From assembly GCA_934316845.1 (NCBI GenBank), contig CAKRDZ010000003.1, positions 45,777-109,776 of the forward strand: DNA of 64,000 bases, read 5' to 3'. The notes beneath the pieces were generated by a model. That model ran no database searches, was not told where the DNA came from, and was given only the letters and a program-made list of their open reading frames with translations. Positions 27,035 through 35,573 of the stretch are shown piece by piece. Numbering within the stretch: position 1 is the stretch's first letter; every line of letters starts with the position of its first letter. Origin of the DNA: an uncultured Eubacterium sp. (GTDB lineage Bacteria > Bacillota > Clostridia > Lachnospirales > Lachnospiraceae). A program made the position numbers and the translations under genes.

Positions 27035-27538
27035 ATGGTTTCAAACATTATATTGATTGGAATGCCGGGAGCCGGAAAAAGTACAATTGGCGTTGTGCTT
27101 GCAAAAAAACTTGGATTTTCTTTTGTTGATACCGATCTGGTGATCCAGGAAAAACAAAAGATGCTTTTGCATGAAATATTGGAAGAATATGGACAAGAAG
27201 GGTTTAATGAAGTAGAAAATGATATTCTTTCTGATATTTTTGCAAAAAACAGCATTATTGCTACCGGCGGCAGTGCTGTCTATGGCAGAGAAGCAATGCA
27301 GAATATGAAAGAATTGGGAAAAATTGTATATCTTGAAATTTCATACGAAGAGCTGCAGCACAGACTGGGAGATCTGGAAGAACGAGGTGTTTCGATGAAA
27401 GAAGGACAGTCACTTCGCTCTCTTTATGAAGAAAGACTTCCACTCTATGAGCAATATGCAGATATTACCGTTGACTGTGATGGAAAATCCATTCGCGAAA
27501 TTGTAACTGAAATTTGTAAAATTACGAATAAAGCATAA
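27035..27538 (+). CDS. Shikimate kinase-like protein
   Basis: This 167-residue P-loop kinase is of the AroK fold. Walker A is GMPGAGKST (residues 9-17) and the substrate Asp motif is VDTD (about 32-35). The usual FR-x2-E motif, whose Arg binds the shikimate carboxylate, reads FNEVE (about 56-60). The GGG motif reads ATGGSAV. The lid/adenine part R-x2-LYEQYAD is present. It phosphorylates shikimate if the assignment holds, but the missing Arg leaves the substrate open. It lies after trkH, away from any other aro gene. Similar stand-alone AroK-like proteins are annotated as shikimate kinase in Clostridia. Confidence 0.75.
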   Translation: MVSNIILIGMPGAGKSTIGVVLAKKLGFSFVDTDLVIQEKQKMLLHEILEEYGQEGFNEVENDILSDIFAKNSIIATGGSAVYGREAMQNMKELGKIVYLEISYEELQHRLGDLEERGVSMKEGQSLRSLYEERLPLYEQYADITVDCDGKSIREIVTEICKITNKA

Positions 27539-27594
27539 CGGAAAAGACATACTAACAGTGAGATACGAGACTGAAAACAGAAAGGAGTAATCTC

Positions 27595-27933
27595 ATGAAA
27601 CGTAAAATTGGTATGTTTGCAGCAATGCTTTGTCTGACCGCAGCAATGCTGACCGGATGTGGCGGAAATAAAAACAATACGACGACATCTCCGGCGCCGG
27701 CTGCGTCTACAGATAACGCGACGGAAGTCCCTGAAAACACCCCTGAAACTTCTAACGATATGGAGGATGCAACAGATAAAACAACTCCATCTGCGACAGA
27801 AGGAGCCGACAATGACCAAGATAATGGTGATAACGCAGGAAATGCAGTAGATGATATTGTAGATGGCGTTGGAGATGGGGTAAAGGATACAGTTGACGGT
27901 GTAGAAGATGCTGTCGATGATGTTACCAAATAG
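27595..27933 (+). CDS. Small secreted lipoprotein, acidic
   Basis: The 112-residue product has a lipoprotein signal peptide with lipobox LTGC (Cys at about residue 20), after AAAGGAG and a suitable spacing. The mature part is low complexity: Asn/Thr/Pro/Ala-rich to about residue 75, then a repeating Val-Asp-Gly/Asp-Val pattern (VDDIVDGVGDGVKDTVDG) in the last 35 residues that could form an amphipathic, strongly acidic helix. No family is recognised. It is followed by a terminator. Its acidic tail might bind cations or associate with the envelope surface, but that is speculation. Confidence 0.75.
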   Translation: MKRKIGMFAAMLCLTAAMLTGCGGNKNNTTTSPAPAASTDNATEVPENTPETSNDMEDATDKTTPSATEGADNDQDNGDNAGNAVDDIVDGVGDGVKDTVDGVEDAVDDVTK

Positions 27934-27962
27934 TAATAACAGCAAAACGCTTGAAAAGCGTA

Positions 27963-28024
27963 TAAAAAACCCACCAAGTGAAAACTGTGTTACCACATGA
28001 GTTTCCATTGGTGGGGATTTTTTT
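27963..28024. terminator. Bidirectional terminator
   Basis: CCCACCAA (27970-27977) pairs with TTGGTGGG (28008-28015). A T run follows on the plus strand and an A run precedes it, so it can stop transcripts from the lipoprotein gene and from the minus-strand acyltransferase operon. Confidence 0.8.
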
Positions 28025-28058
28025 AGCCATATCGTTTAGCCATATCGTTTAGCCATAT
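28022..28058. repeat. Short tandem repeat, 13-base period
   Basis: TTTAGCCATATCG is repeated at 28022 and 28035, with a partial third unit at 28048. The third unit contains the stop codon of the minus-strand gene; each unit carries the same stop triplet. Confidence 0.85.
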
Positions 28059-29191
28059 ATTTTTGGAACCAGACTACCGGTGTCCTCTATTCCCTGGAAT
28101 GGAAGAGTGCCGTGAGTTTCATAGTACGATTTCCATTGGGCAAGTTCAGCCCGTCTGTGTTCGATTTCAGCTTCGATATTGTCTGGTGTGAGAAGAATGC
28201 CAAATCCATCATGCGACGTGCTTTTTCCTGCCATCGTATCAATCATCAGATCGCCAATCTCATAGTAGTAATGAGAAATATCATAGTAGTTATAAACGTT
28301 TAAAGCAACATCGTTAAACGTATTGAAGCACCATACGTTTCCACCGACTTGTACGACTTCGCGGAGAAACTCGTAAAAACTTTCGCCCTCGTAACCAATC
28401 ATCTGACCGGAAAAAACAGAGCCGAAAAAGATCTGGAATTCGATGCCCTTCTTATCACACATCTTTTTCATGCGCTTGATGGAAGCGACACATTGACTCA
28501 CTACCGAAGAGCGGTCCGGAGTACCTTTTTCAAGATACTTATAAAACTCATCTACTTTCTTTTTCATAAGGAAATTGTAATACTCATCCGTTCCCTTATT
28601 TTCATTAAAGTAATTGTAATATTTTGTCAGATTGCGTTCGCCCGTTGCCATGCACGGGTACTTTTCGCTCTGATCAAAAAACTCTTCCCAGGATACCTTG
28701 AGGTTTTTAAACAAAAACTGAAACACTTCTTCGGTTTTGGAAGATCCGCTTAACATTGCCGGAGTCTCATAGATCGCACCACGGGATTCGCGGTCAAATT
28801 GTTTGATCTCGGAAGTGGATATCTGCAAAAGCACCTTTTTGGCTTTTGTATGATTTACGATATATTTGGTATAAGCCTCATAATCCTGAAAATTACCGGA
28901 GAGAACCCAGCAGTTATAGTAATTATAGCCGTCCAGTTCTTTTAACTTGTCGGTACGGAGAGCACCGGCTTTGGAACCTCCGATCAGATATGCATCGTAT
29001 TGGTCGGAGAAGTGTTTGATATGCTCGGCTTTTTGCTCTCTCAGATAGTCATTTTCATCTAATTCATAACAATCCCCGCTCTGGCTTCGGAAATATCCGT
29101 AGGGGTCATAAAAGTAGTTGACACCCATAATAAACAGAAGAGCAGCAAGGATGATACAGACAAAGCTGATACACCATTTTTTTGTTGTCAT
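28049..29191 (-). CDS. SGNH/DltD-like membrane-anchored protein, copy 2
   Basis: The 380-residue product has one N-terminal membrane helix (about residues 6-26) followed by NYFYDPYGYFR and an extracytoplasmic domain. The pattern IGGSKAG (about residue 72) resembles the nucleophile Ser block of SGNH hydrolase-type proteins, and YYDISHYYYE (about 303-312) fits the DxxH block. Such proteins (DltD, AlgJ/X-like) work with MBOAT acyltransferases to place acyl groups on surface polymers. Here the MBOAT gene lies two genes upstream in the same operon and the neighbouring gene is a paralogue, so O-acylation of a wall or exported polysaccharide is the inferred role. It ends within a short tandem repeat. 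Confidence 0.75.
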   Translation of the reverse strand: MTTKKWCISFVCIILAALLFIMGVNYFYDPYGYFRSQSGDCYELDENDYLREQKAEHIKHFSDQYDAYLIGGSKAGALRTDKLKELDGYNYYNCWVLSGNFQDYEAYTKYIVNHTKAKKVLLQISTSEIKQFDRESRGAIYETPAMLSGSSKTEEVFQFLFKNLKVSWEEFFDQSEKYPCMATGERNLTKYYNYFNENKGTDEYYNFLMKKKVDEFYKYLEKGTPDRSSVVSQCVASIKRMKKMCDKKGIEFQIFFGSVFSGQMIGYEGESFYEFLREVVQVGGNVWCFNTFNDVALNVYNYYDISHYYYEIGDLMIDTMAGKSTSHDGFGILLTPDNIEAEIEHRRAELAQWKSYYETHGTLPFQGIEDTGSLVPKIYG

Positions 29192-29212
29192 AAAAGATCT
29201 AACCTTTCTGTA

Positions 29213-30364
29213 TTAGTTGTTCAGGTACTGGCTGTCCCGTGTGATGTTGGATGCATCATCATAATCACGAAGAGGGATGGTTCCCGTTTTCTTATAGTAC
29301 TCACGGATCTCATCGGTCTTGGCACGGCGGACAGCAATTTCGGAAGCGATATTATCCGGTGTGAGATAGACACCAAAATCATCGTGTCCGGTCTGTTTGC
29401 CGCTCATACGGTCGATCATGAGATCTGCCATCTCGTAGTAATAATGTCTGGCATTGTAATAGTTAAATGGATTGTATACCAATTCATTGTAATTATTAAA
29501 GCACCAGAGACCGCCGGTTATTTCTACCATCTGTGTAAGCCAGTTATAAAAACTGTTTCCTTCATAACCAACCATTTCGCCGATGAAAAGGGAACCAAGA
29601 AATACCTGTAGTTCCACTTTGTTTTTATCACAAAGCTGCTTGATCTTTTTCAAATACGAAAGATTGGAATTTACCAAATCGGTTTTGTCTTTTGTCCCGT
29701 TGATCAGACGTGGAAGATAAGGATCTACCTGTGCTTTCATTAAATAATCATAATAGGTAGTCGTATCTTTGTGATCACGGTAGTAGGCATAATATTTGGA
29801 AAGATTTCTCTCGCCGGTCTTTTCAACCGGGTAGGAATCCTCTTTTGCGGTGATCGTATCCCAGCTGACGGAGAGGTTTTTAAATAAAAATTTTGTAACT
29901 TCCGCCACTTTGGAATTTCCGCTCATAACGGCAGGAATCTCATAAATATCTCCTTTGGCCTCGCGGTCAAACTGTGCGATCTCCGAAGTGGAGATGTGAA
30001 GGAGAATCTTTTTCGGATGTGCCGTATTGACAATGTATTTACAATAATTGTAATAATCTTCAAAATTACCGGAAAGAAGCCAGCAGTTATAGTACTTATA
30101 GCCGTCAATCTCGGATAATTTGTCACTGTGGATGGCTCCCGCTTTGGAACCGCCCACCAAAAAGGCATCATATTCATTGCCATGATATTTGATATGCTCT
30201 GCTTTTTGCTCGCGCAGATAATCTTCTTCATCCATTGAATAGTTTTCGCCTTTTTGCGCTCTAAAATAACCGTAAGGATCAACAAAGAAGTTGACACCTA
30301 CAATAAAGAGAAGACATAAGAGGATTATTATGACAAAACTGATTGTCCATTTTTTTGAATTCAT
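29213..30364 (-). CDS. SGNH/DltD-like membrane-anchored protein, copy 1
   Basis: This is the paralogue of the next gene, 383 residues, with the same order: membrane helix, NFFVDPYGYFR, VGGSKAG (about residue 70) and YYNARHYYYE (about 302-311). The last motif has Asn where the other copy has Asp in the presumed DxxH catalytic block, so the two may differ in activity. The ATG at 30364 has AAAGGG nine bases upstream; a TTG at 30373 is in frame but too close to that site. The downstream copy starts 21 bases after its stop. It likely acts outside the membrane with the MBOAT protein encoded just upstream. Confidence 0.75.
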   Translation of the reverse strand: MNSKKWTISFVIIILLCLLFIVGVNFFVDPYGYFRAQKGENYSMDEEDYLREQKAEHIKYHGNEYDAFLVGGSKAGAIHSDKLSEIDGYKYYNCWLLSGNFEDYYNYCKYIVNTAHPKKILLHISTSEIAQFDREAKGDIYEIPAVMSGNSKVAEVTKFLFKNLSVSWDTITAKEDSYPVEKTGERNLSKYYAYYRDHKDTTTYYDYLMKAQVDPYLPRLINGTKDKTDLVNSNLSYLKKIKQLCDKNKVELQVFLGSLFIGEMVGYEGNSFYNWLTQMVEITGGLWCFNNYNELVYNPFNYYNARHYYYEMADLMIDRMSGKQTGHDDFGVYLTPDNIASEIAVRRAKTDEIREYYKKTGTIPLRDYDDASNITRDSQYLNN

Positions 30365-30387
30365 TTCCGTCAACCCTTTCTTTTAAT

Positions 30388-31800
30388 TTAGAACTGGAAG
30401 TAAAGGAACTGTACCACTTTGTCCATGTTGAGAAGACAAATAATAAGCAGTGTAGCAGCATACAACAGGTATTTCCAGTTTGGTTTGAAATGTTCGGTCA
30501 TTTTCTTTGTTGTCGGAGCAAACCAGCAGATGGCAAGCCCAAACAGATTCAAAAGCCACATATCCCAGTTATTCATCAAAGCCTCTTTGATTGCTGACAA
30601 ATGCAGGGTGGAGAAGTTAAACATTCCACGAAGTACATACCAGGCATCCGTAAACGTGTTCGATACAAACAATACACGGACGAAAACAGCGAGGATAAAG
30701 GTCAGTGGAACGCCGAGCCACAACGGTGTTTTCATATTATGCTTGTTTCGATAAGAAGCGATACAAACCAAAATACCATTTACGATTCCCCATACAACGA
30801 ATGTCCAGCCGGCACCGTGCCAGAAACCGGAAACAAAGAATGTACACATGGAAGCGACATAGTAGTTGCGGTATTTGACACCACGGCGGTATACATTTCG
30901 GAAAATGTAAGAACTGAGGAAGCGGGAGAGTGTCATGTGCCATCTCTGCCAGTATTCCTGGAAGTCTTTTGCCTTGTACGGTGAGTTAAAGTTCTGTGGG
31001 ATCTTGATGTTAAACATCCAGCCAAGTCCGATCGCCATATCTGCGTATCCGGAAAGGTCAAAGTAGTAGGATACGGTATATTCGATGGAATGGAACCAGG
31101 ACTGGATAAACGGCAGATGATTATTTACGTCATTGAAAAATCCCTGTGCATCTGTCGTAAGGGGATCGGCAAGCATCATTTTTTTGAAACATCCGATCGA
31201 AAAGATAAACAGACCAAGTGCAACATTGTCAAAATTTAAACGATGGTTTTTCTCATCTTCAAACTGTGGAACGATTTCTGCGTGGTGGATGATCGGTCCG
31301 ACGATCAACTGTGGGAAAAAGGTAATAAACAGCAGATAGTCGATGATATCATAGTTTTTTGTCTCTCCACGGAACGAATCGACCAAAAAGGCAATCAGCT
31401 GGAACGTGAAGAAAGAGATACCGATCGGAAGAATGATATGCTGCAAAGGAATGTGTGTTCCTGCAACAAAGTTTACATTCTTGATAAAGAAATCGGTGTA
31501 TTTGTAGTAACCAAGCAAACCGACGTTTGCAAGAATACCTGCGGCAAATAACAGTCCGCGTTCAATACGGTGTTCCATGCCCTGCAGTTTGCTGAGTGCG
31601 TTTCCGACTAAATAGTTGCCGACTACACTTCCCAGAAAGAAAGGGAAGAAGTCCGGACTTCCCTGTGCATAGAAGTAAAAGGAAGCCAGTACAAGCCAGA
31701 TCTTTGCCAATGTCTGATACTTAAAGTGCTGTAAGAGAAAATAGCCGCAAAAAGTAATTGGCAGAAAAATAAGTACAAATTGGTAAGTTGAAAAAATCAT
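30388..31800 (-). CDS. MBOAT family O-acyltransferase
   Basis: The 470-residue polytopic membrane protein is of the DltB/AlgI type. Helices cover most of its length. The conserved acyltransferase core is QEYWQRWHMTLSRFLSSYIF followed by GFWHGAGWTFVVWG, whose His (about residue 329) is the catalytic one. The family moves acyl groups across the membrane onto alanine, alginate or other polymers. AAGGAG lies seven bases before the ATG. Downstream are two DltD/AlgJ-like partners; upstream, 35 bases away, is an acyl-CoA carboxyltransferase. No dltA/dltC homologue is next to it, so the acyl donor is more likely an acyl-CoA (for example acetyl) than D-alanine. Confidence 0.92.
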   Translation of the reverse strand: MIFSTYQFVLIFLPITFCGYFLLQHFKYQTLAKIWLVLASFYFYAQGSPDFFPFFLGSVVGNYLVGNALSKLQGMEHRIERGLLFAAGILANVGLLGYYKYTDFFIKNVNFVAGTHIPLQHIILPIGISFFTFQLIAFLVDSFRGETKNYDIIDYLLFITFFPQLIVGPIIHHAEIVPQFEDEKNHRLNFDNVALGLFIFSIGCFKKMMLADPLTTDAQGFFNDVNNHLPFIQSWFHSIEYTVSYYFDLSGYADMAIGLGWMFNIKIPQNFNSPYKAKDFQEYWQRWHMTLSRFLSSYIFRNVYRRGVKYRNYYVASMCTFFVSGFWHGAGWTFVVWGIVNGILVCIASYRNKHNMKTPLWLGVPLTFILAVFVRVLFVSNTFTDAWYVLRGMFNFSTLHLSAIKEALMNNWDMWLLNLFGLAICWFAPTTKKMTEHFKPNWKYLLYAATLLIICLLNMDKVVQFLYFQF

Positions 31801-31835
31801 GATAAACTCCTTAAATCAACGTAATAGTGTATAGT

Positions 31836-33347
31836 TTACAATGGTATGTTGCCGTGTTTCTTGTGAACGCCATCGACGGAGCGTTTATCGGACAGCATGA
31901 GGATATCGCCATACAAGCGTTCTCTGGTAGCCTCCGGCTTGATGATCTCATCGACATATCCGTGCATGGACGCGATTCCGGGATTCATGAATTTTTCATT
32001 GTATTCATTAATTTTTTCCTGGCGGAATGCTGCTTTTTCAGCCGGATTCATCCCTTTCATCTGTTTGCCGTATAAGATATCGGCGGCACCTTCTGCACCC
32101 ATTACTGCAATCTCAGCAGTTGGCCATGCATAGACAAAATCGGAACGAAGGTGTTTGCTGCTCATGGCAATATAAGCGCCTCCATATGCTTTACGCAGGA
32201 TCACATTGATCTTGATCGTCGTTGCTTCCGAATAAGCGTAGAGCAGTTTTGCCCCATGACGGATGATTCCCTTGTATTCCTGGTCTTTTCCCGGAAGGAA
32301 GCCCGGAACATCTGTTAAAGTGATGATAGGAATATTATAAGCGTCACAATACCGGATAAAGCGGGCTGCCTTATCACTGGAATCGCAGTCCAGAACGCCT
32401 GCCATATAGTTTGGCTGGTTGGATACGATACCTACGGCGATCCCTTTCAAACGTCCAAATCCAACGACTACATTTCTGGCAAATTCTTCCTGTACTTCTA
32501 CAAAAGAGTTCTCGTCAATGATGCCGTTGATGACATCGTGGATGTCATAGGACTGATTGCTCTTTTCCGGAATGATATCTGCCAATGCTTCATTGAACTG
32601 CATTCCTTTATTATAAGGAAGAAGTGGAGTATGTGCTTTGGTATGGATGCAGCCGTCTTCATAGCAGTGAGGGATGACATCCAGAAGTTTACGTACTTTT
32701 TTAAAGCATTCCTTCTCGGAAGTGCTGTGGAAATGAGCCACACCGCTTCGCTGTGCGTGAACATTTGCACCGCCGAGAGCAGAAGCCGTAATATCTTCAT
32801 TGGTTACGCTTTTGATAACTTTTGGCCCGGTTACAAACATCTGGCTGATGTCGTCGATCACAAAGATAAAGTCTGTGATTCCCGGACTGTATACCGCACC
32901 GCCGGCACAGTTTCCGGCAATGATTGAAATCTGTGGGATATATCCGGAAGCCATCGTATTATAGTAGAAGATCTCACCATAGCCGGCAAGGGCATTGACC
33001 CCTTCCTGAATACGTGCTCCGCCGGAATCGTTGATCCCGATGACCGGACAGCGGTTTTCAATTGCCATCTTAATGGCATTTGCAATCTTAAATCCGTGCT
33101 GCTTTCCAAGAGTACCACCGATTACGGTAAAGTCTTCCGAATAAATGACGACTTTCTTTCCTCCGATAGTACCATATCCGGTAATTACACCATCGTATGG
33201 GAACTGACCCTTTTTAATATTGAAGGCATCCTCTAAGTTCGTAATGTTAGAACCAATCTCGCGGAAAGAATCTTCATCCAGCAGAAGACAGATCCGCTCT
33301 AATGCATGTAATTTACCAAGTTTGTGTTGCTTTTCCATGTTATACAT
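31836..33347 (-). CDS. Acyl-CoA carboxylase carboxyltransferase subunit (MmdA/PccB-like)
   Basis: The 503-residue product starts at the ATG at 33347, eight bases after GGAG; upstream ATGs at 33353 and 33383 are less well placed. The crotonase-fold carboxyltransferase motifs are visible in both halves: GGARIQEG, GNCAGGAVYSPGITDF, VLDCDSSDKAARF and RKAYGGAYIAM with AEIAVMGAEGA. The family includes propionyl-CoA carboxylase beta subunits and methylmalonyl-CoA decarboxylase alpha. No biotin carrier or Na+-pumping subunit is adjacent, so the partner must be encoded elsewhere. It is the first gene of the transcript that includes the MBOAT gene, which is unusual; a functional link is not shown. Confidence 0.9.
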   Translation of the reverse strand: MYNMEKQHKLGKLHALERICLLLDEDSFREIGSNITNLEDAFNIKKGQFPYDGVITGYGTIGGKKVVIYSEDFTVIGGTLGKQHGFKIANAIKMAIENRCPVIGINDSGGARIQEGVNALAGYGEIFYYNTMASGYIPQISIIAGNCAGGAVYSPGITDFIFVIDDISQMFVTGPKVIKSVTNEDITASALGGANVHAQRSGVAHFHSTSEKECFKKVRKLLDVIPHCYEDGCIHTKAHTPLLPYNKGMQFNEALADIIPEKSNQSYDIHDVINGIIDENSFVEVQEEFARNVVVGFGRLKGIAVGIVSNQPNYMAGVLDCDSSDKAARFIRYCDAYNIPIITLTDVPGFLPGKDQEYKGIIRHGAKLLYAYSEATTIKINVILRKAYGGAYIAMSSKHLRSDFVYAWPTAEIAVMGAEGAADILYGKQMKGMNPAEKAAFRQEKINEYNEKFMNPGIASMHGYVDEIIKPEATRERLYGDILMLSDKRSVDGVHKKHGNIPL

Positions 33348-33398
33348 GTTCATTTCTCCATTCTTTGTTTTCATAAGATGCATAATTTCACAAATATA

Positions 33399-33426
33399 AT
33401 AATACCATACGCGTCAAATATGTCAA
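33399..33426 (-). promoter_or_regulatory. Promoter of the carboxyltransferase-MBOAT operon
   Basis: On the minus strand TTGACA (33426-33421) and TATTAT (33404-33399) are separated by 16 bases. Confidence 0.65.
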
Positions 33427-33452
33427 TCTTTTGTTAAGGAAAAATAATATAG

Positions 33453-33482
33453 TTGACGAAACATGTAAAATAGTGATATAAT
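33453..33482 (+). promoter_or_regulatory. Promoter of the wall polymer export genes
   Basis: TTGACG (33453-33458) and TATAAT (33477-33482) are separated by 18 bases. It diverges from the minus-strand promoter about 30 bases away. Confidence 0.65.
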
Positions 33483-33540
33483 CAAATGATTGAAAATAAA
33501 AGATACATTGATAAAGATTGTAAAGGATGGTATAGATACT

Positions 33541-34353
33541 ATGTCGCAGGTTTTAAAAAACTTCAACAGATATCGATATTTATTGGGAGAACTGGCTAAG
33601 AAAAATATTAAATTGAAATACCGCAGATCATACCTGGGAATATTATGGACACTGATCGAACCGCTTCTTACGATGATCGTATTGAGCGTGGTGTTTGGAA
33701 AACTGCTTGGAAAGAATGCACAGGACAAGGCATTTGCCGGCGTTCCGTTTCCGGTTTATGTACTGACCGGACGACTGTTGTATTCCTTTTTCTCGTCTGC
33801 GACGAACAGTGCGATGAAGTCGATCCGCGCCAATAGTGCCATGATCAAAAAAGTATATGTACCGAAATATATGTATCCCCTGTCGGGTATTTTATCCAAC
33901 TTTGTGATTTTCGTAATCTCACTAGTGGTACTTGTAGGTGTTATGTTGTTCTTTGTGGCAACGGGATCCTATAAGGCGCCGATCAATGCGAATATGTTTT
34001 TGACGGTGATCCCGCTTTTGAACCTTTTGATCCTGTCAATCGGTGTCGGGCTGATCTTAGCTACACTTTGTGTATTCTTCCGTGATATTGAATATTTATG
34101 GAGCGTTATGCTGATGCTGATCATGTACTGTAGTGCAATTTTCTATTTTGCAAGCAAATTAGACGGACCAAACGGTATGCTCATCAAGATCAATCCTTTG
34201 TACGGGATTATTGATAATTTCCGCCGTGCCCTGTTTGGACATCATTTTGATATGGTGCTTCTGGGATATACGTTTGGAGTAAGTATTGTAGCCTTTTTAC
34301 TGGGAATGTTTATGTTTTATAAGAAACAGGATACCTTTATTCTTAATATATAA
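33541..34353 (+). CDS. ABC-2 type polysaccharide/teichoic acid exporter permease (TagG-like)
   Basis: The start at ATG 33541 is supported by AAAGGATGG; the frame extends to a TTG at 33490 without one. The 270-residue membrane protein has six helices and the N-terminal amphipathic stretch LLGELAKKNIKLKYRRSYLG typical of TagG/Wzm permeases. It exports lipid-linked polymer across the membrane with the ATPase encoded 30 bases downstream. It is the first gene of a cluster that also makes CDP-glycerol and transfers glycerol phosphate, so the cargo is probably a teichoic-acid-like polymer. Confidence 0.9.
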   Translation: MSQVLKNFNRYRYLLGELAKKNIKLKYRRSYLGILWTLIEPLLTMIVLSVVFGKLLGKNAQDKAFAGVPFPVYVLTGRLLYSFFSSATNSAMKSIRANSAMIKKVYVPKYMYPLSGILSNFVIFVISLVVLVGVMLFFVATGSYKAPINANMFLTVIPLLNLLILSIGVGLILATLCVFFRDIEYLWSVMLMLIMYCSAIFYFASKLDGPNGMLIKINPLYGIIDNFRRALFGHHFDMVLLGYTFGVSIVAFLLGMFMFYKKQDTFILNI

Positions 34354-34383
34354 TACGAATTTGTCGATGGAGGATGGAAGAAA

Positions 34384-35142
34384 ATGGCAAGCAAGAAGAC
34401 CGCATTGTCTGTGGAACATGTGAGCATGAAGTTCAATCTCAGTTCACAAAAGGTAGACAATATCAAAGAATATGTCATTAAAATGCTGAAAAAGGAATTG
34501 ATGTATCAGGAGTTCTGGGCATTAAAAGATGTAAATTTTGAAGTCAAACGCGGAGACCGTGTGGGGATCATGGGACTCAACGGAGCCGGAAAAAGTACGT
34601 TGCTGAAAGTGATCGCCGGGGTGTTAAAACCGACGGAAGGAACCGTAAAATGCAATGGAAAGATTGTTCCGCTTCTGGAGCTTGGAGCCGGGTTTGACAA
34701 GCAGTATACCGGAGCAGAAAATATTTATCTGTACGGAGCTGTGCTTGGCTACAGCAAAGAATTTATTGATAAAAAGTACAAAGACATTGTCGAATTTTCC
34801 GAACTTGGGAAATTTATCGATGTTCCGATCAAAAATTATTCATCCGGTATGAAAGCGAGACTTGGATTCTCTATTGCTACAGTAGTAGAACCGGAAATAC
34901 TCATACTTGATGAGGTTTTGAGCGTAGGAGATAAACGCTTCCGGAAAAAATGTGAAGCGAGAATACAAAGTATGTTTGATAAGGGCGTTACGGTTTTGTT
35001 CGTTTCTCATTCAACGGACCAGGTGCTTCGGATGTGCAATAAAGGGATATTGCTTGAGCATGGCCGGTTGATCGCACAGGGAGAAGTGGAAGACATTGTT
35101 GATCTGTACGATGAGAAGCTGGGGATGGAACGGGAAGATTAA
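34384..35142 (+). CDS. Polysaccharide/teichoic acid exporter ATPase (TagH-like)
   Basis: This 252-residue ABC ATPase is of the TagH/Wzt short type. Walker A is GLNGAGKST (about residues 62-70), the signature is YSSGMKARLGFS (about 152-163), and Walker B is ILILDEVLSVGD. The N-terminal part (KFNLSSQKVDNIKEYV) precedes the ATPase core and is characteristic of this subgroup. It lacks the long C-terminal carbohydrate-binding domain of O-antigen Wzt proteins, so substrate recognition likely resembles TagH. It is co-transcribed with the permease before it and the cytidylyltransferase after it. Confidence 0.92.
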   Translation: MASKKTALSVEHVSMKFNLSSQKVDNIKEYVIKMLKKELMYQEFWALKDVNFEVKRGDRVGIMGLNGAGKSTLLKVIAGVLKPTEGTVKCNGKIVPLLELGAGFDKQYTGAENIYLYGAVLGYSKEFIDKKYKDIVEFSELGKFIDVPIKNYSSGMKARLGFSIATVVEPEILILDEVLSVGDKRFRKKCEARIQSMFDKGVTVLFVSHSTDQVLRMCNKGILLEHGRLIAQGEVEDIVDLYDEKLGMERED

Positions 35143-35171
35143 CTAAGTGATTCATTACGGAGGGTAAAAAG

Positions 35172-35573
35172 ATGAAAAAAGTAATTACGTATGGAACTTA
35201 TGATTTACTGCATGTAGGACATATCAATCTGCTGCGCCGGGCAAAAGAACTTGGCGATTATCTGATTGTTGTATTGTCCAGCGATGAATTTAATGCGATC
35301 AAAGGCAAAAAAGCCTATCATTCCTATGAAGACCGCAAGATCATCCTGGAAGCGATCAAATATGTAGATGAAGTGCTTCCGGAATATACCTGGGAACAGA
35401 AAATTGATGATGTGGTTAATAATAAGGTAGATGTTTTTGTTATGGGAGATGACTGGGAAGGAAAATTTGACTTCCTGAAGGACTACTGTGAAGTGGTATA
35501 CCTTCCAAGAACCGAAGGAATCTCCACATCAAAGATTAAACAGGATCTCGGATTGGGGAAGAATGAGGCATGA
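35172..35573 (+). CDS. tagD: Glycerol-3-phosphate cytidylyltransferase
   Basis: It makes CDP-glycerol from CTP and glycerol-3-phosphate for teichoic acid synthesis. The 133-residue length fits TagD. The nucleotidyltransferase motifs are TYGTYDLLHVGHINLL (HxGH at about residues 14-17) and RTEGISTSKI near the C-terminus, both diagnostic. It ends in an ATGA overlap with the next gene, which transfers glycerol phosphate, so synthesis and use of CDP-glycerol are coupled. Confidence 0.95.
   Translation: MKKVITYGTYDLLHVGHINLLRRAKELGDYLIVVLSSDEFNAIKGKKAYHSYEDRKIILEAIKYVDEVLPEYTWEQKIDDVVNNKVDVFVMGDDWEGKFDFLKDYCEVVYLPRTEGISTSKIKQDLGLGKNEA

Noticed and set aside
27445..28008. A 187-codon minus-strand open frame over the lipoprotein gene
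   Set aside because: It is the reverse of a low-complexity acidic gene with lipobox and ribosome binding site, and it runs through the bidirectional terminator.
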